Shown: positions 37,279 through 46,727 of the stretch, one piece after another
How positions within the stretch are numbered: the first letter of the stretch is position 1
Layout: the number at the start of each line of letters is the position of its first letter
The notes under the pieces: model-generated
Told to the model about the DNA's origin: nothing
Database searches by the model: none
The model's input: only the letters and a program-made list of their open reading frames with translations
Program-made: the position numbers and the translations under genes
NCBI GenBank assembly: GCA_965248495.1
Contig: CBDFJL010000003.1
Span: 2,542,001-2,606,000 of the forward strand
Source: CAUYXS01 sp965248495
Lineage (GTDB): Bacteria; Chloroflexota; Dehalococcoidia; Lucifugimonadales; Australimonadaceae
DNA: 64,000 nucleotides
Reading direction: 5' to 3'

Positions 37279-38622
37279 CTAGCCTCCGCCCGAGCCGGCC
37301 GCTTGAATCAGCCGTTCAGCGTTTTTGTACGCGAACTTCTCCTGCACGTCAGGGTCGAGCCGGCCGATAAACGCGCGCGCGTAGTCCGCCAACCGCCGGC
37401 TGACGGCAAGGTCCCAGCCCCACAGAACGACTCCCCCGCGGTCCGTACCCCACATGAAGCGGTCCGGGTGCGCCTCGATGGTCTCCTTCCAGAAGGCCAG
37501 GTCGTACCCCAGCATCCGCGGGTAGTCGTCGCTCTTGCTCAGGAAGCCCGCAGCGGTTTCCTCCGGGTGGAGCAGGTATTGGTCGCCGAGCAGCGCATCG
37601 ATCGTGTAGTAGACGTTCGGGTACCGGTCCATCAGGAAGCCGATATGGTCCTGCGTCTGGTCTCCATGGGCGATGAACGTGATGTCCGGGTTGTCCGCGA
37701 ACAGCTGGGCTAGGTTCTCCGTCTGCCCATCGTCCGGGTGCATGTACACCATCATCCCCCGCTCCTGGACGACGGGGAGAGTGGACCGCAGCGCGGCGTT
37801 GGAAAGCACGTCTGAAGGGAGTCTGCCACTGGCGTTGAAGCGCATCTCGCCAAGCCCCTTGAAGACGCCCGGATATGCGGACAGCATCTCCTCGAGCCTG
37901 GCCCCGCCCACGGTCGTCACGCCGTTGACTTCGCCGGGAGGGCTTACGAACGGCACGAACAAACCGGGGTATCGGTCCGCGGCGATGTGCGCGATTTCGA
38001 GGGTGTTGTCCGGCTGGGACGTGAACACCGAGAAGTAGGAGAAGCCCCCAGCGGTCCCGTCCGCCTGCAGCGTGCAGGCGACGTCGTTCATGGTGATGTT
38101 GTTCCCGGCGACCGGAATCTGGTCCACGAAGGGGAACCCTTCCAGCGGCTTGTCGAAATCGTCCCGGTCGCTGTACCCGCTTTCGGCGAACCCTTCGATC
38201 TCGCGCTCGCCGGCCTCGAATCCGAGTGGCGTGTCCGGGAGCTGAGGCATGTGCATATGCGTATCAATGAGCTTGCCCTGGTAGTGGCCGTCGGGGTAGG
38301 TGAGGTCGGGCGACGGTGGGCATTCCGCAGTCGAGAACGCTGCGTCTACCCGGTGCTGCCACGCGCGCTTGTAGTAGGCGACGTCGGGATCGGGCGTGGG
38401 TGTTGGTGCGGGAGCTCCCCTGGACTCGGGCGCGGGGGTCGGCGCGGAAACGGCGCCAGGCTCTGGTGTGGGGGTCGGGCCTGGTCCAGCGTTGGTCGCG
38501 GGGGCGTCGGCTTCCGCGACCGCCGAGGCCGATTCAACGATCGGCTCCGCGCAGGCGGTCAGCGCCAGCGCCAACGTGGCGACCGCCGCGAGATGGAAAC
38601 TGAGGGTTCGAGTATTCATCAT
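37279..38622 (-). CDS. Surface lipoprotein amidohydrolase (amidohydrolase-2 type)
   Basis: A 447-residue protein. The N-terminus is a lipoprotein signal ending in the lipobox LTAC near residue 24, followed by a Pro/Thr/Ala-rich spacer of about 55 residues (PTPTPEPG, PTPAPESRG, PTPTPDPD). The catalytic TIM barrel starts at LIDTHMHMP (metal His pair) and continues with MHPDDG, FIAHGDQT and MWGTDRGG (metal Asp). These are the amidohydrolase_2 motifs, used by decarboxylases and hydrolases. It would act outside the cytoplasmic membrane, which is unusual for this fold. The exact substrate is unknown. Confidence 0.85.
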   Translation of the reverse strand: MMNTRTLSFHLAAVATLALALTACAEPIVESASAVAEADAPATNAGPGPTPTPEPGAVSAPTPAPESRGAPAPTPTPDPDVAYYKRAWQHRVDAAFSTAECPPSPDLTYPDGHYQGKLIDTHMHMPQLPDTPLGFEAGEREIEGFAESGYSDRDDFDKPLEGFPFVDQIPVAGNNITMNDVACTLQADGTAGGFSYFSVFTSQPDNTLEIAHIAADRYPGLFVPFVSPPGEVNGVTTVGGARLEEMLSAYPGVFKGLGEMRFNASGRLPSDVLSNAALRSTLPVVQERGMMVYMHPDDGQTENLAQLFADNPDITFIAHGDQTQDHIGFLMDRYPNVYYTIDALLGDQYLLHPEETAAGFLSKSDDYPRMLGYDLAFWKETIEAHPDRFMWGTDRGGVVLWGWDLAVSRRLADYARAFIGRLDPDVQEKFAYKNAERLIQAAGSGGG

Positions 38623-38978
38623 CTCCAGTCTTGGGCTAAGACCGCAGGGACGGAATCGGGATTTCACCACGCTTGGGGTGGGGGTGGCCATCCAGAGACG
38701 CGTGCGAGGGGCGAGGGGATTTGGGCGTGCTAGAGCGCCCGTAGATCCGGCGAGCGTCGCGCGGCGCCAGCCTCCGCCGAGGCCGGCGGGCGAGGACCTG
38801 CGGAGCGAGGGACGCGCCGCCATCATCCAGGCCGCCGGTGCGCGGGACTGGAAGTTCTGTTACGTTGACGAGGCGCAAGGCTGAGGCCCGCTGCTCGGCA
38901 AGGGGCTGGTCCGGTGGCGCCAGGCGCCGCCCAGCCCGGCATACCCCATTGTGCGGCGCCAACCCTTGGAGGTTCATG

Positions 38979-39365
38979 ATGAGCACCTCAAGCCACAACC
39001 CGCTGACTCCTGAGGAGCGCCGCGTGATCGAGGGGAAGGGCACGGAGCGGCCCTTCTCGGGCGAGTACGACGACTTCTACCAGCCCGGCGTGTACCTCTG
39101 CCGACGGTGCGACGCTGAGCTCTACTCGTCAGATGACAAGTTCGATGCGCACTGTGGTTGGCCGGCCTTCGACAGGGAGGTACCCGGAGCGGTCCGACGG
39201 CTATCCGATCCCGACGGCATGAGGATCGAGATCGAGTGCGTCAATTGCGGCGGTCACCTGGGCCACGTGTTCATGAACGAGGGCTTCACGCCAACGAATG
39301 CGCGGCACTGCGTGAACTCGCTGTCCATGAGGTTCGTTCCGAAGCCGAGCTCCTCTGGCACGTAG
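38979..39365 (+). CDS. msrB: Peptide methionine-R-sulfoxide reductase MsrB
   Basis: A 128-residue enzyme that reduces methionine-R-sulfoxide in proteins. The zinc ligands are CRRC (about residue 35) and CVNC (about residue 81), the substrate region is HCGWPAFDR, and the catalytic Cys is in RHCVNSLSMRF. It starts at the second of two adjacent ATGs, 7-8 bases after GGAGG. Length is normal for a stand-alone MsrB. No MsrA neighbour is present. Confidence 0.95.
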   Translation: MSTSSHNPLTPEERRVIEGKGTERPFSGEYDDFYQPGVYLCRRCDAELYSSDDKFDAHCGWPAFDREVPGAVRRLSDPDGMRIEIECVNCGGHLGHVFMNEGFTPTNARHCVNSLSMRFVPKPSSSGT

Positions 39366-39507
39366 CCGCCCGACCGGGCGTGCGAAGCGGGGGACACCCC
39401 CCTCACCCCCGGCCCCGACGGGTCGGGGCCCTCTCCCCCTCCCAGGCCGCACCGCATTTGCAAGGCCCGCTACAGGGTCCGAGGCAAAGCCCTCATACGG
39501 AGACGCC

Positions 39508-40935
39508 ATGAACGATCTGGTAAAGATGACCGCGCGCGCGGCTGTCGATGCACTCCGAAGCCGGCGGGTGTCGCCTGACGAGATGATCGACGCTGCGTTG
39601 GAGCGCATCGCCGAAACCGACGGCGCGATCAATGCGCTGCCAACGCTCGCCGCGGAGTGCGCCCGAGCAAACGCGCGCAACTTGAAGCCACCGCAGGGTC
39701 CGGGGCGTGGATACCTGTATGGACTTCCCATCGCGGTCAAGGACCTCAAGGACGTGGCGGGCGTACGGACGACCAAGGGTTCCCGTGCCTTTGCCGACCG
39801 TATACCCGAGAGGTCCGACATCCTAGTGGAGACGGTCGAGGCGAACGGCGCCGTCGTCCTGGCCAAGTCGAACACACCGGAGTTCGGTGCCGGTGCGACC
39901 ACGTTCAACGACGTGTTCGGGCGCACGCGGAACCCGTGGGATACGCGGATGACGTCAGGCGGCTCTTCCGGCGGCTCGGCCGCGGCGCTTGCCGCGGGGC
40001 AGGTGTGGCTGGGAACGGGCAGTGACCTGGGGGGTAGCCTTCGTATTCCGGCGAGCTTCTGCTCCGTGGTCGGGCTCCGCACCACTCCCGGGCGCGTGGC
40101 CGCTGGACCCAAGGACAACCCGTTCGCCACGCTATCGGTGGACGGGCCCATGGGGCGCACGGTGGGCGACGTGGCGCTGTTCCTCGACAGCATGGCCGGT
40201 CAGCACCCGGCGGACCCGCTGAGCATGCCCGCGCCGGCGACGGCGTACGTCGATTCGGTCGACAACCCGGTGCGCCCACGCAGGGTCGCGTATACGCCGG
40301 ACCTCGGCATCGCGGTGCTCGACCCGGAGGTGCGCGAGGTGGCGTCGAAGGCGGTGGGCCACTTCGAGTCCATTGGGGTGCGCGTCGACGATGCGACCAT
40401 CGACTTTAGCGATGCCAACGATGTCTTTCACGTGCTGCGCGCGCACCAGTACCTTGGCGGCGTCGGGCCGTTGGTCGAGCAGTACGGCGACCTCATCAAG
40501 CCGGAGGTCATCTGGAATGTCGAGGCCGGGCGCGAGCAGAGCGTGGAGCGGGTCGCCGCGGCCGAGCGAGCCAGGGCGGCTATTTTCTATCGGACCGTCG
40601 AGTTCTTCGAGACGTACGACCTGCTGGTGTCGCCGACGGTCATCGTCCCGCCGTTCGACGTGGAGCTGCGCTACATCACCGACGTTGCGGGCGTCCATTT
40701 CGACGACTACATCTCGTGGCTGGTGCTGTGCTCGGCCTTGGCGCTGACCGCCTGCCCCGTGATCGGCGTGCCGTGCGGGTTCACCAGCGCGGGCCTGCCG
40801 GTGGGTGTGCAGATCATGGCGCCCCGCGGACGCGAAGACCTGTTGCTGTCGGCCGCGGCACTCTTCGAGCAGGCCACGGGACTCGGCGGCGCGGTCCCCA
40901 TCGACCCGCGGGCGGAGGCCGTCGCCGCGGGCTAA
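39508..40935 (+). CDS. Amidase (amidase signature family)
   Basis: A 475-residue hydrolase with the Ser-cisSer-Lys triad: Lys in PIAVKDLKDVAG, the Gly/Ser-rich SGGSSGGSAAALAAG, and the nucleophile in GSDLGGSLRIPA. It could hydrolyse a small amide; GatA is unlikely because gatC/gatB are not adjacent and the C-terminal region is of the general amidase type. A GC-rich hairpin (GGCCCCGAC/GTCGGGGCC) precedes it in the intergenic gap. Confidence 0.92.
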   Translation: MNDLVKMTARAAVDALRSRRVSPDEMIDAALERIAETDGAINALPTLAAECARANARNLKPPQGPGRGYLYGLPIAVKDLKDVAGVRTTKGSRAFADRIPERSDILVETVEANGAVVLAKSNTPEFGAGATTFNDVFGRTRNPWDTRMTSGGSSGGSAAALAAGQVWLGTGSDLGGSLRIPASFCSVVGLRTTPGRVAAGPKDNPFATLSVDGPMGRTVGDVALFLDSMAGQHPADPLSMPAPATAYVDSVDNPVRPRRVAYTPDLGIAVLDPEVREVASKAVGHFESIGVRVDDATIDFSDANDVFHVLRAHQYLGGVGPLVEQYGDLIKPEVIWNVEAGREQSVERVAAAERARAAIFYRTVEFFETYDLLVSPTVIVPPFDVELRYITDVAGVHFDDYISWLVLCSALALTACPVIGVPCGFTSAGLPVGVQIMAPRGREDLLLSAAALFEQATGLGGAVPIDPRAEAVAAG

Positions 40936-41324
40936 GCGCTCACCGTGGCTAGCCACAGGAGTTAGACTCGTAGCGGCGCGGGGACCGTGGGGCCACACCT
41001 GGGGGGCCGCAAAGGATGACTCGCCCTCGTCCGAATGGCGGCCGTCGCCCCCACCGTAGGGGGATGTTGGAAGCAGGGCCAGGCGCCAGAATTGGCCTGG
41101 ACAGCCCGACCCGCAGGCTTGGCGGCCGTTCCGGTTAGAACCGACGTGGCGCGGACGATGGCCAAGTCGAGCCCGCCATCGGTTCGTTGTTGGGTCGGTG
41201 AGGGACGCTTATCATCGCGGCCCCGACGCGAGACCGAAGGTGCGCCGTTCGCTCTTAAAGGGATGAGGGTTGATTTGCCACGTCCGCCGCTGTGCGGGCC
41301 TGTGGTCGAGAGGGGTGCAGACGG
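40936..41324. other. Intergenic gap of 389 bases without a supported gene
   Basis: The only clear structure is the 12-bp palindrome GTGGCTAGCCAC (40949-40960). No convincing reading frame, RNA gene or full promoter was found; short frames here lack SD and protein-like composition. Confidence 0.5.
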
Positions 41325-42317
41325 ATGACGAACGGAAACACTGAGACGCTGGCGGTCGAGGCCACGGCACTTGTGCGCATCTTTGGCGGCGTGCGGGCGG
41401 TGGACGGCATCGACCTGCGGGTGCCGCCGGGCGAGATATACGGCTTCCTGGGCCCGAACGGGGCGGGGAAGTCGACGGTCTTGCGCATGCTCACGACGCT
41501 GCTGCTGCCGACGCAGGGGCGGGCGCTGGTGGCGGGGTACGACGTGGTGCGCGACCCGACGGCGGTTCGGCTGCGCATCGGCGCCGCCCTCCAGGAGGCC
41601 GCGCTGGACGCGAAGCAGACGGGACGCGAGCTGCTGGAGCTGCAGGCGCGGCTGTATGGGTTGCGCGGGCGCGTGGTGAAGGAGCGGGTCCGAGACCTGG
41701 CCGCGCTAATCGACATCGGTGACGCGATGGACCGCTACATCGGCACCTACTCCGGGGGCATGAAGCGGCGGCTGGACCTGGCGGCGGCTTTGGTGCACAA
41801 CCCGGAGGTCCTGTTCCTGGACGAGCCGACGACAGGACTCGATCCGATCAGCAGGTCCACGGTTTGGGAGGAGGTCCGGCGCATCAACCGTGACCTCGGC
41901 ATGACCATCTTCCTGACGACGCAGTACCTGGAGGAGGCGGACCACCTCGCGGGTCGTGTCGGCATCATCAACCAGGGGAAGATCGTCGCGGAGGACACAC
42001 CCGATGCACTGAAGCGCTCCATCGGCTCGGACGTGATCGTGGCGAGGATCGCCGGTGACGCGGCGGTGGCGGCGGCGGAGTGTCAGAAGCTGCGTGGCGT
42101 GGCGGAGGCCGAGATACACGGTGACGAGCTGACGCTGAGCGTCTCGCAGGGGCCGGCGGTGATCGGGCCGGTGGCGATCGCGCTCAACGGGTGCGGGGTC
42201 GAGGTGCGTGAGCTGACGCTGCGGACGCCGACGCTGGACGACGTGTTCTTGCACTACACCGGCCTCCGCTTCGAGGCGGAGGCCCCGACAGAAGAGGCCG
42301 AGGAGCAGAGCGCATGA
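41325..42317 (+). CDS. ABC exporter ATP-binding protein (DrrA-like)
   Basis: A 330-residue ATPase with Walker A GPNGAGKST, the Q-loop Gln in ALQEAALD, signature YSGGMKRR, Walker B VLFLDEPTTGLD and the H-loop position occupied by Gln (FLTTQYLEEADHLA) where His is usual in many ABCs but Gln is common in DrrA-type exporters. The C-terminal 100 residues form the accessory domain of the daunorubicin-resistance type. It overlaps the permease gene by 4 bases (ATGA) and together they would export a lipid, drug or similar. Confidence 0.94.
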   Translation: MTNGNTETLAVEATALVRIFGGVRAVDGIDLRVPPGEIYGFLGPNGAGKSTVLRMLTTLLLPTQGRALVAGYDVVRDPTAVRLRIGAALQEAALDAKQTGRELLELQARLYGLRGRVVKERVRDLAALIDIGDAMDRYIGTYSGGMKRRLDLAAALVHNPEVLFLDEPTTGLDPISRSTVWEEVRRINRDLGMTIFLTTQYLEEADHLAGRVGIINQGKIVAEDTPDALKRSIGSDVIVARIAGDAAVAAAECQKLRGVAEAEIHGDELTLSVSQGPAVIGPVAIALNGCGVEVRELTLRTPTLDDVFLHYTGLRFEAEAPTEEAEEQSA

Positions 42318-43117
42318 CGACGGCAGTATCGACTTCCCCGACCACGCTGGCGCGCAAGTCGTCCTTCGTGGGCGACGTCATCACGGTAGCGCGCCGGGCG
42401 CTGCGCTCGATCCCGCGCGACCCGGAGGCGGTCATTCCGGCTCTCATTTTCCCGGCGTTCTTCTTTGCCGTGAACATCGGTGCGTTCCAGGACCTGGTCA
42501 AAGGCGGGCCGGAGTTCGACTTCAAGGCGTTCCAGGTGCCGGTGGCTATCGTGTTCGCGGTGACGGGCATCTCCCGTGCCATGACCCTGGTGCTGGACAT
42601 CCAAGGCGGCTACTTCGACCGGCTGGGCATGACGCCGGTGGCGCGGCTTGCCCTGCTGCTCGGGCTGATGGTGGCGGACTTCGCCATGGTCGTCGCGCTG
42701 ACTATCCCGGTGCTCCTCCTGGGCTTCGCGGTTGGCGTGCGGTTCGAGACAGGGCTGCTCGGCGCCGTCGTGTTCGTGCTCATCGCGGGTCTCTGGGGCC
42801 TGGTCTACGCAGGCTTTCCGTATGCCATCGCGCTGAAGACGGGCAACCCGGCCGCCGTGAACCTGAGTTTCCTCATGTTCATGCCGTTCGTGTTCCTGGC
42901 GCCGGTTTTCATCCCACGCGAGGCTATGACGAGCTGGCTCGCCACGGTGGCGACCTACAATCCGGTCACGTACCTGCTGGATGCGCTGCGCTCGCTGATC
43001 CTGGTGGGCTGGGACTGGACCGCGATCGTGCAGGGAGTCGGGGCCGTGTTGGCGGTGGGGGTGTTCAGCTTCTCGCTGGCGCTCTGGACGCTGCGGGGCA
43101 GGGTGACGCGCCGGTAG
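42314..43117 (+). CDS. ABC-2 type permease subunit
   Basis: A 267-residue membrane protein with about six helices (for example IPALIFPAFFFAVNIGAF, LLLGLMVADFAMVVALTIPVLLLGF, FLMFMPFVFLAPVFIP) and the ABC-2 signature around FVFLAPVFIPREAMTSWLATVATYNPVTYLLDALR. It pairs with the upstream ATPase, whose stop it overlaps. Its 3' end is duplicated downstream (43145-43212). Confidence 0.93.
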   Translation: MTTAVSTSPTTLARKSSFVGDVITVARRALRSIPRDPEAVIPALIFPAFFFAVNIGAFQDLVKGGPEFDFKAFQVPVAIVFAVTGISRAMTLVLDIQGGYFDRLGMTPVARLALLLGLMVADFAMVVALTIPVLLLGFAVGVRFETGLLGAVVFVLIAGLWGLVYAGFPYAIALKTGNPAAVNLSFLMFMPFVFLAPVFIPREAMTSWLATVATYNPVTYLLDALRSLILVGWDWTAIVQGVGAVLAVGVFSFSLALWTLRGRVTRR

Positions 43118-43212
43118 GAACGCTGCGTGGTAGAGCGACGTGCCGGCGGTGGGGGTGTTCAGCTTCTCGTTGGCGCTCTGGACGCTGCGGTGCAGGGTGA
43201 CGCGCCGGTAGG
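43051..43212 (+). repeat. 68-bp tandem duplication of the permease gene 3' end
   Basis: Bases 43051-43118 (GGCGGTGGGGGTGTTCAGCT... through the stop codon) recur at 43145-43212 with only two visible differences, separated by 26 bases. The second copy has no start and is a non-coding remnant. The near-identity indicates a recent slip or recombination event. Confidence 0.95.
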
Positions 43213-43373
43213 CCATCTGGTTAGCGTGCGGGGGATGTATTCTTCGCGGGCCCCGGCCGTAGCCGTGGGCCGCCTCCACTGAGCAGCCGACTCTGAGCAC
43301 ACAGCCCGCAGCGCCGCAGGACTCGTCCGTTCCTCTTGGGAGGACGGGCAGGGCGATCTTCCTGTCGTACTTC

Positions 43374-44555
43374 GTGTGGAGCACGGGGACCGGAGCCCAG
43401 GGCCTGGCGCGGCCGTTGTTCGCCTTCCTGGTATCGGGCCAGGTCTTCTTCGCGCCGCTGCTGGCCTCGACCAATGCCCTGGCCCGGATGGTGGCCGGGC
43501 CCATCACCGGCTACATGAGCGACCGGACCGGTCGCAAGCCGCTGGTGATGATTGGGACTGCGCTCCGAGCCGGGTCATCCATCGCGGAGATCTTCGTCAG
43601 CTCCTTCGTCCCGTTCGCCATCTTGGAGTTCATCGGCCAGATCGGCGTGTCCATGTGGGTGACCTCGTCGTCCATCCTCATCGCGGACGTGTCGAACCCC
43701 TCGAACCGTGGCCGGGTGGTGGCGACCCGCACGTCGGCGCAGCACCTGGGCATGATTTTGGGTCCGCTCATCGCAGGCGCGCTGGCGACCATCGACCTGC
43801 GCTACGTGTTCGCGTTCAATGGCATCACCAAGGTCATAACGCTGGTCATGGTGACGCTCCTCGTTTCGGAGACGCGGCCGGAGTCGGCGCGGGCCCGCAC
43901 CCGCGCGGCGGGAGCCCGCCGAGGCATCGACCTGAGCTTCCTGCGCTCGCGAGCCTTCTTCGCGCTGGCTGTGGTGACGTTCGGCCTGAGCATGATGACC
44001 CAGGGCGTCTTCATGTCTATCTTCCCGGTGCACCTGAAGGACGTGATCGGTGTGAGCGAGGGTCAGATCGGCCTTTCGGTGACGCTGGCCGGGGCGCTGT
44101 CGCTGGCGGTGGCGCTGCCCAACGGTGTGCTTGTCGATCGTTACGGGCGCAAGAAGACGCTCGTGCCCGGCCTGTTCCTCCTGGGGCTGGTGGGGCTGGG
44201 GCTCGCGAACATCGGGACCTTCGGCCTGTTGCTGGGGGTGGTCGCGCTCTACGGTGTGTCCGAGGGCTTGGTCATGGGTGCGTCGCAGGCATATGCCATG
44301 GACCTGGCGCCCGAGGACCGGCGCGGCGAGTTTCTGGGAGTCTGGGCGGTGTTCCAGAATGCGGGAGCGCTGGTCGCTCCGCTGTTGATCGGCGGCATCT
44401 ACGCGTGGTTCGGCCCCGGGCCGGCGTTCAGCACCGTGGCCGGTTGGCTCGCGGTCAGCGGGCTGCTCATGGCGGTCCTGGGCCCCGAGACGGGAGGGCG
44501 CAGCGTGCGGCGCCGGGCGCGTGAGGCGGGGTCGCCGGGGCCGGCCGGGCCCTGA
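43374..44555 (+). CDS. MFS transporter (start uncertain)
   Basis: A 393-residue MFS protein from GTG 43374. Motif A is GYMSDRTGRKP and the mirrored motif in the C-half is VDRYGRKKT; helices total about 11-12. The GTG cuts into the first helix (upstream codons read AIFLSYFVW), so translation probably begins earlier, perhaps at a CTG at 43293 in the same frame, since no ATG, GTG or TTG exists between that point and the upstream stop. It would export a drug or metabolite. No regulator is nearby. Confidence 0.85.
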   Translation: MWSTGTGAQGLARPLFAFLVSGQVFFAPLLASTNALARMVAGPITGYMSDRTGRKPLVMIGTALRAGSSIAEIFVSSFVPFAILEFIGQIGVSMWVTSSSILIADVSNPSNRGRVVATRTSAQHLGMILGPLIAGALATIDLRYVFAFNGITKVITLVMVTLLVSETRPESARARTRAAGARRGIDLSFLRSRAFFALAVVTFGLSMMTQGVFMSIFPVHLKDVIGVSEGQIGLSVTLAGALSLAVALPNGVLVDRYGRKKTLVPGLFLLGLVGLGLANIGTFGLLLGVVALYGVSEGLVMGASQAYAMDLAPEDRRGEFLGVWAVFQNAGALVAPLLIGGIYAWFGPGPAFSTVAGWLAVSGLLMAVLGPETGGRSVRRRAREAGSPGPAGP

Positions 44556-44768
44556 GCGGGCCTGCTAGCCGTGGGTAGCGAACCGCTGGGCACGAGCACG
44601 CTGAGCGGACTGACGAGATCGGCGAGAGTTCCGTCTGACGAGGGTATAGGCGACTCGTTCATCATCACCCGAGCATATCCCTCGGGGCAAATAGCAACAC
44701 GCTCTGTTGTGCGGTGCCACGCGCGTCACTAGAATCGGGCGCGGCCTGAGACCGCAAGCGAGTGCCGC

Positions 44769-45359
44769 ATGACCACCCAGCCAACCCCGAGCATGGACCC
44801 GAACGCCGTCCTGCTCACCGGCGAGAATTCCTTTATCGCGCTGAGCGACACGCCGGAAGGTGACGTCACCACGAGCGCGAGCCATTGGCGCATCGACTTC
44901 TCGCCGGCGGGCCCCGGCCACGTGCTGTTCCTGCGCTCGGAGCTGACGGAGAACGACTGGCAGGTGTACGCCGATAACATCGCGCTGGCGCGCTGGCTGC
45001 AGGGCGGCATTCAGGGCTACCTGAACCCCGAGAGCGGCGACCAGGCCATTCCGGTGATCGAGGCGGAGTTCGAGCGGACCGGCGACACGCGCGTCTTCTG
45101 GACCGAGATCGTCACCGCGGCGGACGAGGACGTATCGCTGACCTGGCACGACTTCGGGCCCCCGCTGCTGTTCCACAAGATCGCGGACAAGGACGCGCGC
45201 TACGGTGTCTGCACGGTCTTCGTGCCTGCGAAGGGCGCGCGCGTCACGCTGGACGGCGTCCACGCCGGCGGCAAGAGCTGGCCGCGCGACAACGAGGGGA
45301 GGTCGTCCAGTACCAGCTGCCTCGCGCTGTCCGAGTCGTGGACCCAGGGTCCGGGCTAA
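44769..45359 (+). CDS. Conserved-looking hypothetical protein
   Basis: A 196-residue soluble protein, no signal or membrane segment. It looks beta-rich (HWRIDFSPAGPGHVLFLRSEL, RVFWTEIVTAADEDVSLTWHDFGPPLLF, GVCTVFVPAKGARVTLDGV) with a His/Trp pattern that might form a binding pocket. I do not recognise the family. A TAGAAT box lies 40 bases upstream. It overlaps the start of the RNase D gene by 22 bases, so the two are likely co-transcribed. Confidence 0.75.
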   Translation: MTTQPTPSMDPNAVLLTGENSFIALSDTPEGDVTTSASHWRIDFSPAGPGHVLFLRSELTENDWQVYADNIALARWLQGGIQGYLNPESGDQAIPVIEAEFERTGDTRVFWTEIVTAADEDVSLTWHDFGPPLLFHKIADKDARYGVCTVFVPAKGARVTLDGVHAGGKSWPRDNEGRSSSTSCLALSESWTQGPG

Positions 45360-46537
45360 CCATCGTCTCCGACACGCCCTTCGAGCTGGTCACGACGCCT
45401 GAGCAGCTTGCCCGCGTCGTCGACGCGTGCGCGGGCGCCAGCCGGGTGGCGATCGACACGGAGGCCAATAGCAGGCACCACTACCCCGAGCACGTCTGCC
45501 TGGTGCAGGTCGGTGTCGCGGGCAGCGTCTTCCTCATCGACCCCTTGGCCGTTCCCGACCTGACCCCGCTGGGGCCCGTGCTGGCGGACCGGTCCATCGA
45601 GAAGTTGCTGCACGGTGCGGACTACGACCTGCGCGGGCTGCACCGCGATTGGGGGCTCACGTTCGCCAATGTCTTCGACAGCTACGTCGTCGGCAGGCTG
45701 GTGGGACTCGAGGAGGTGGGCCTCGGGGCACTGCTTCGCGATGTCCTGGGGGTGGAGATACCGAAGGACGCACGGCTCCAGAAGCAGGACTGGTCGCTCA
45801 GGCCGCTCACGGACGTAGCGCTGGCGTACGCCGCTGAGGACGTGGCCTACCTCGATCGGCTGCGTGACGCGTTGGCGCAGCGGCTCAGCGAGAAGGGACG
45901 CGAGGCGTGGGCCGCCGAGGAGTTTGCTCGCCTCGAGGGGGTCCGCTACTCGCCGCCCGACCCGGACCGGGGCCTGTTCTCGATGAAGGAGTCGCGAGCC
46001 CTCGGCGGACGGGGTCTGGCCGTGATGAAGGCGTTGCTCGCGTTCAGGGACGACACCGCACGCCGGACCGACCGGCCTCCGGCGTTCATTGTTCCCAACT
46101 CACTCCTCGGGGAGCTGGCCGCCGACCCGAGCCTCGACCCCCGCGACGCGGTGTCGGCGACACCGGGGCTTGTTCGCCGGTACGGCGACGGCCTGCGCCG
46201 GGCCCTGCGCGAGGGCCGGTCCGCTGCGGAGGTGGCGCGACCGGTGCCGCCCCGGCCCGAGGGCCCTCGCGCGTCGCGCGCCGAGACGGCGGTCATCCGC
46301 GAGCGGCTGAAGCGGCTGAAGGACTGGCGCAACGCGCAGGCGACGGCATACGGGCTCGACCCAGCCCTCGTTTGGCCGGCCCGGAGCCTCGAGCGGCTGG
46401 CCAGGGAACCGCAGGCCGCGAACGACGAGCTTGCCGCCGCCGAAGTGCGCGGGTGGCAGCGGGCCGAGTTTGGCGGGATGCTGGTGGACGCGGTCGGGGC
46501 GCTGGCCTCCCGGCCTGTGGCGCCCCCAGGGGGCTGA
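45338..46537 (+). CDS. rnd: Ribonuclease D-like 3'-5' exonuclease with HRDC domains
   Basis: A 399-residue protein, GTG start. The DEDDy exonuclease motifs are AIDTEANS (D, E), LLHGADYDLRGL (D) and YAAEDVAYLDRL (Y, D). The rest contains two HRDC-like helical regions (ESRALGGRGLAVMKALLAFRDD and VIRERLKRLKDWRNAQATAYGLDPALVW). This is the RNase D plan, used in maturation of tRNA 3' ends. Length is slightly greater than E. coli RNase D. Confidence 0.9.
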   Translation: MDPGSGLTIVSDTPFELVTTPEQLARVVDACAGASRVAIDTEANSRHHYPEHVCLVQVGVAGSVFLIDPLAVPDLTPLGPVLADRSIEKLLHGADYDLRGLHRDWGLTFANVFDSYVVGRLVGLEEVGLGALLRDVLGVEIPKDARLQKQDWSLRPLTDVALAYAAEDVAYLDRLRDALAQRLSEKGREAWAAEEFARLEGVRYSPPDPDRGLFSMKESRALGGRGLAVMKALLAFRDDTARRTDRPPAFIVPNSLLGELAADPSLDPRDAVSATPGLVRRYGDGLRRALREGRSAAEVARPVPPRPEGPRASRAETAVIRERLKRLKDWRNAQATAYGLDPALVWPARSLERLAREPQAANDELAAAEVRGWQRAEFGGMLVDAVGALASRPVAPPGG

Positions 46538-46676
46538 GGGCGCACCCCCCTCAGCTTTGGTGGGCGGCCCGCTTATGGCCATGGCCGCTCGGTGGGATAC
46601 TGGCCTGACGCCGGGATGACGCGACGCATATGCGCCGGCGCTCCGCTGAGACCTGCCCTTCGACTCCGCAGCGGCG

Positions 46677-46700
46677 CCCTTCGACAGGGTCAGAGCGAGG
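46677..46700 (+). repeat. Dispersed repeat copy
   Basis: CCCTTCGACAGGGTCAGAGC belongs to the same family as the copy at 22856-22880, with the core CCTTCGACAGG and a changed second half. It is in the 190-base gap before the MoxR gene. Confidence 0.6.
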
Positions 46701-46727
46701 GGCAGCAGACCCACATGGAGGAAGCCC

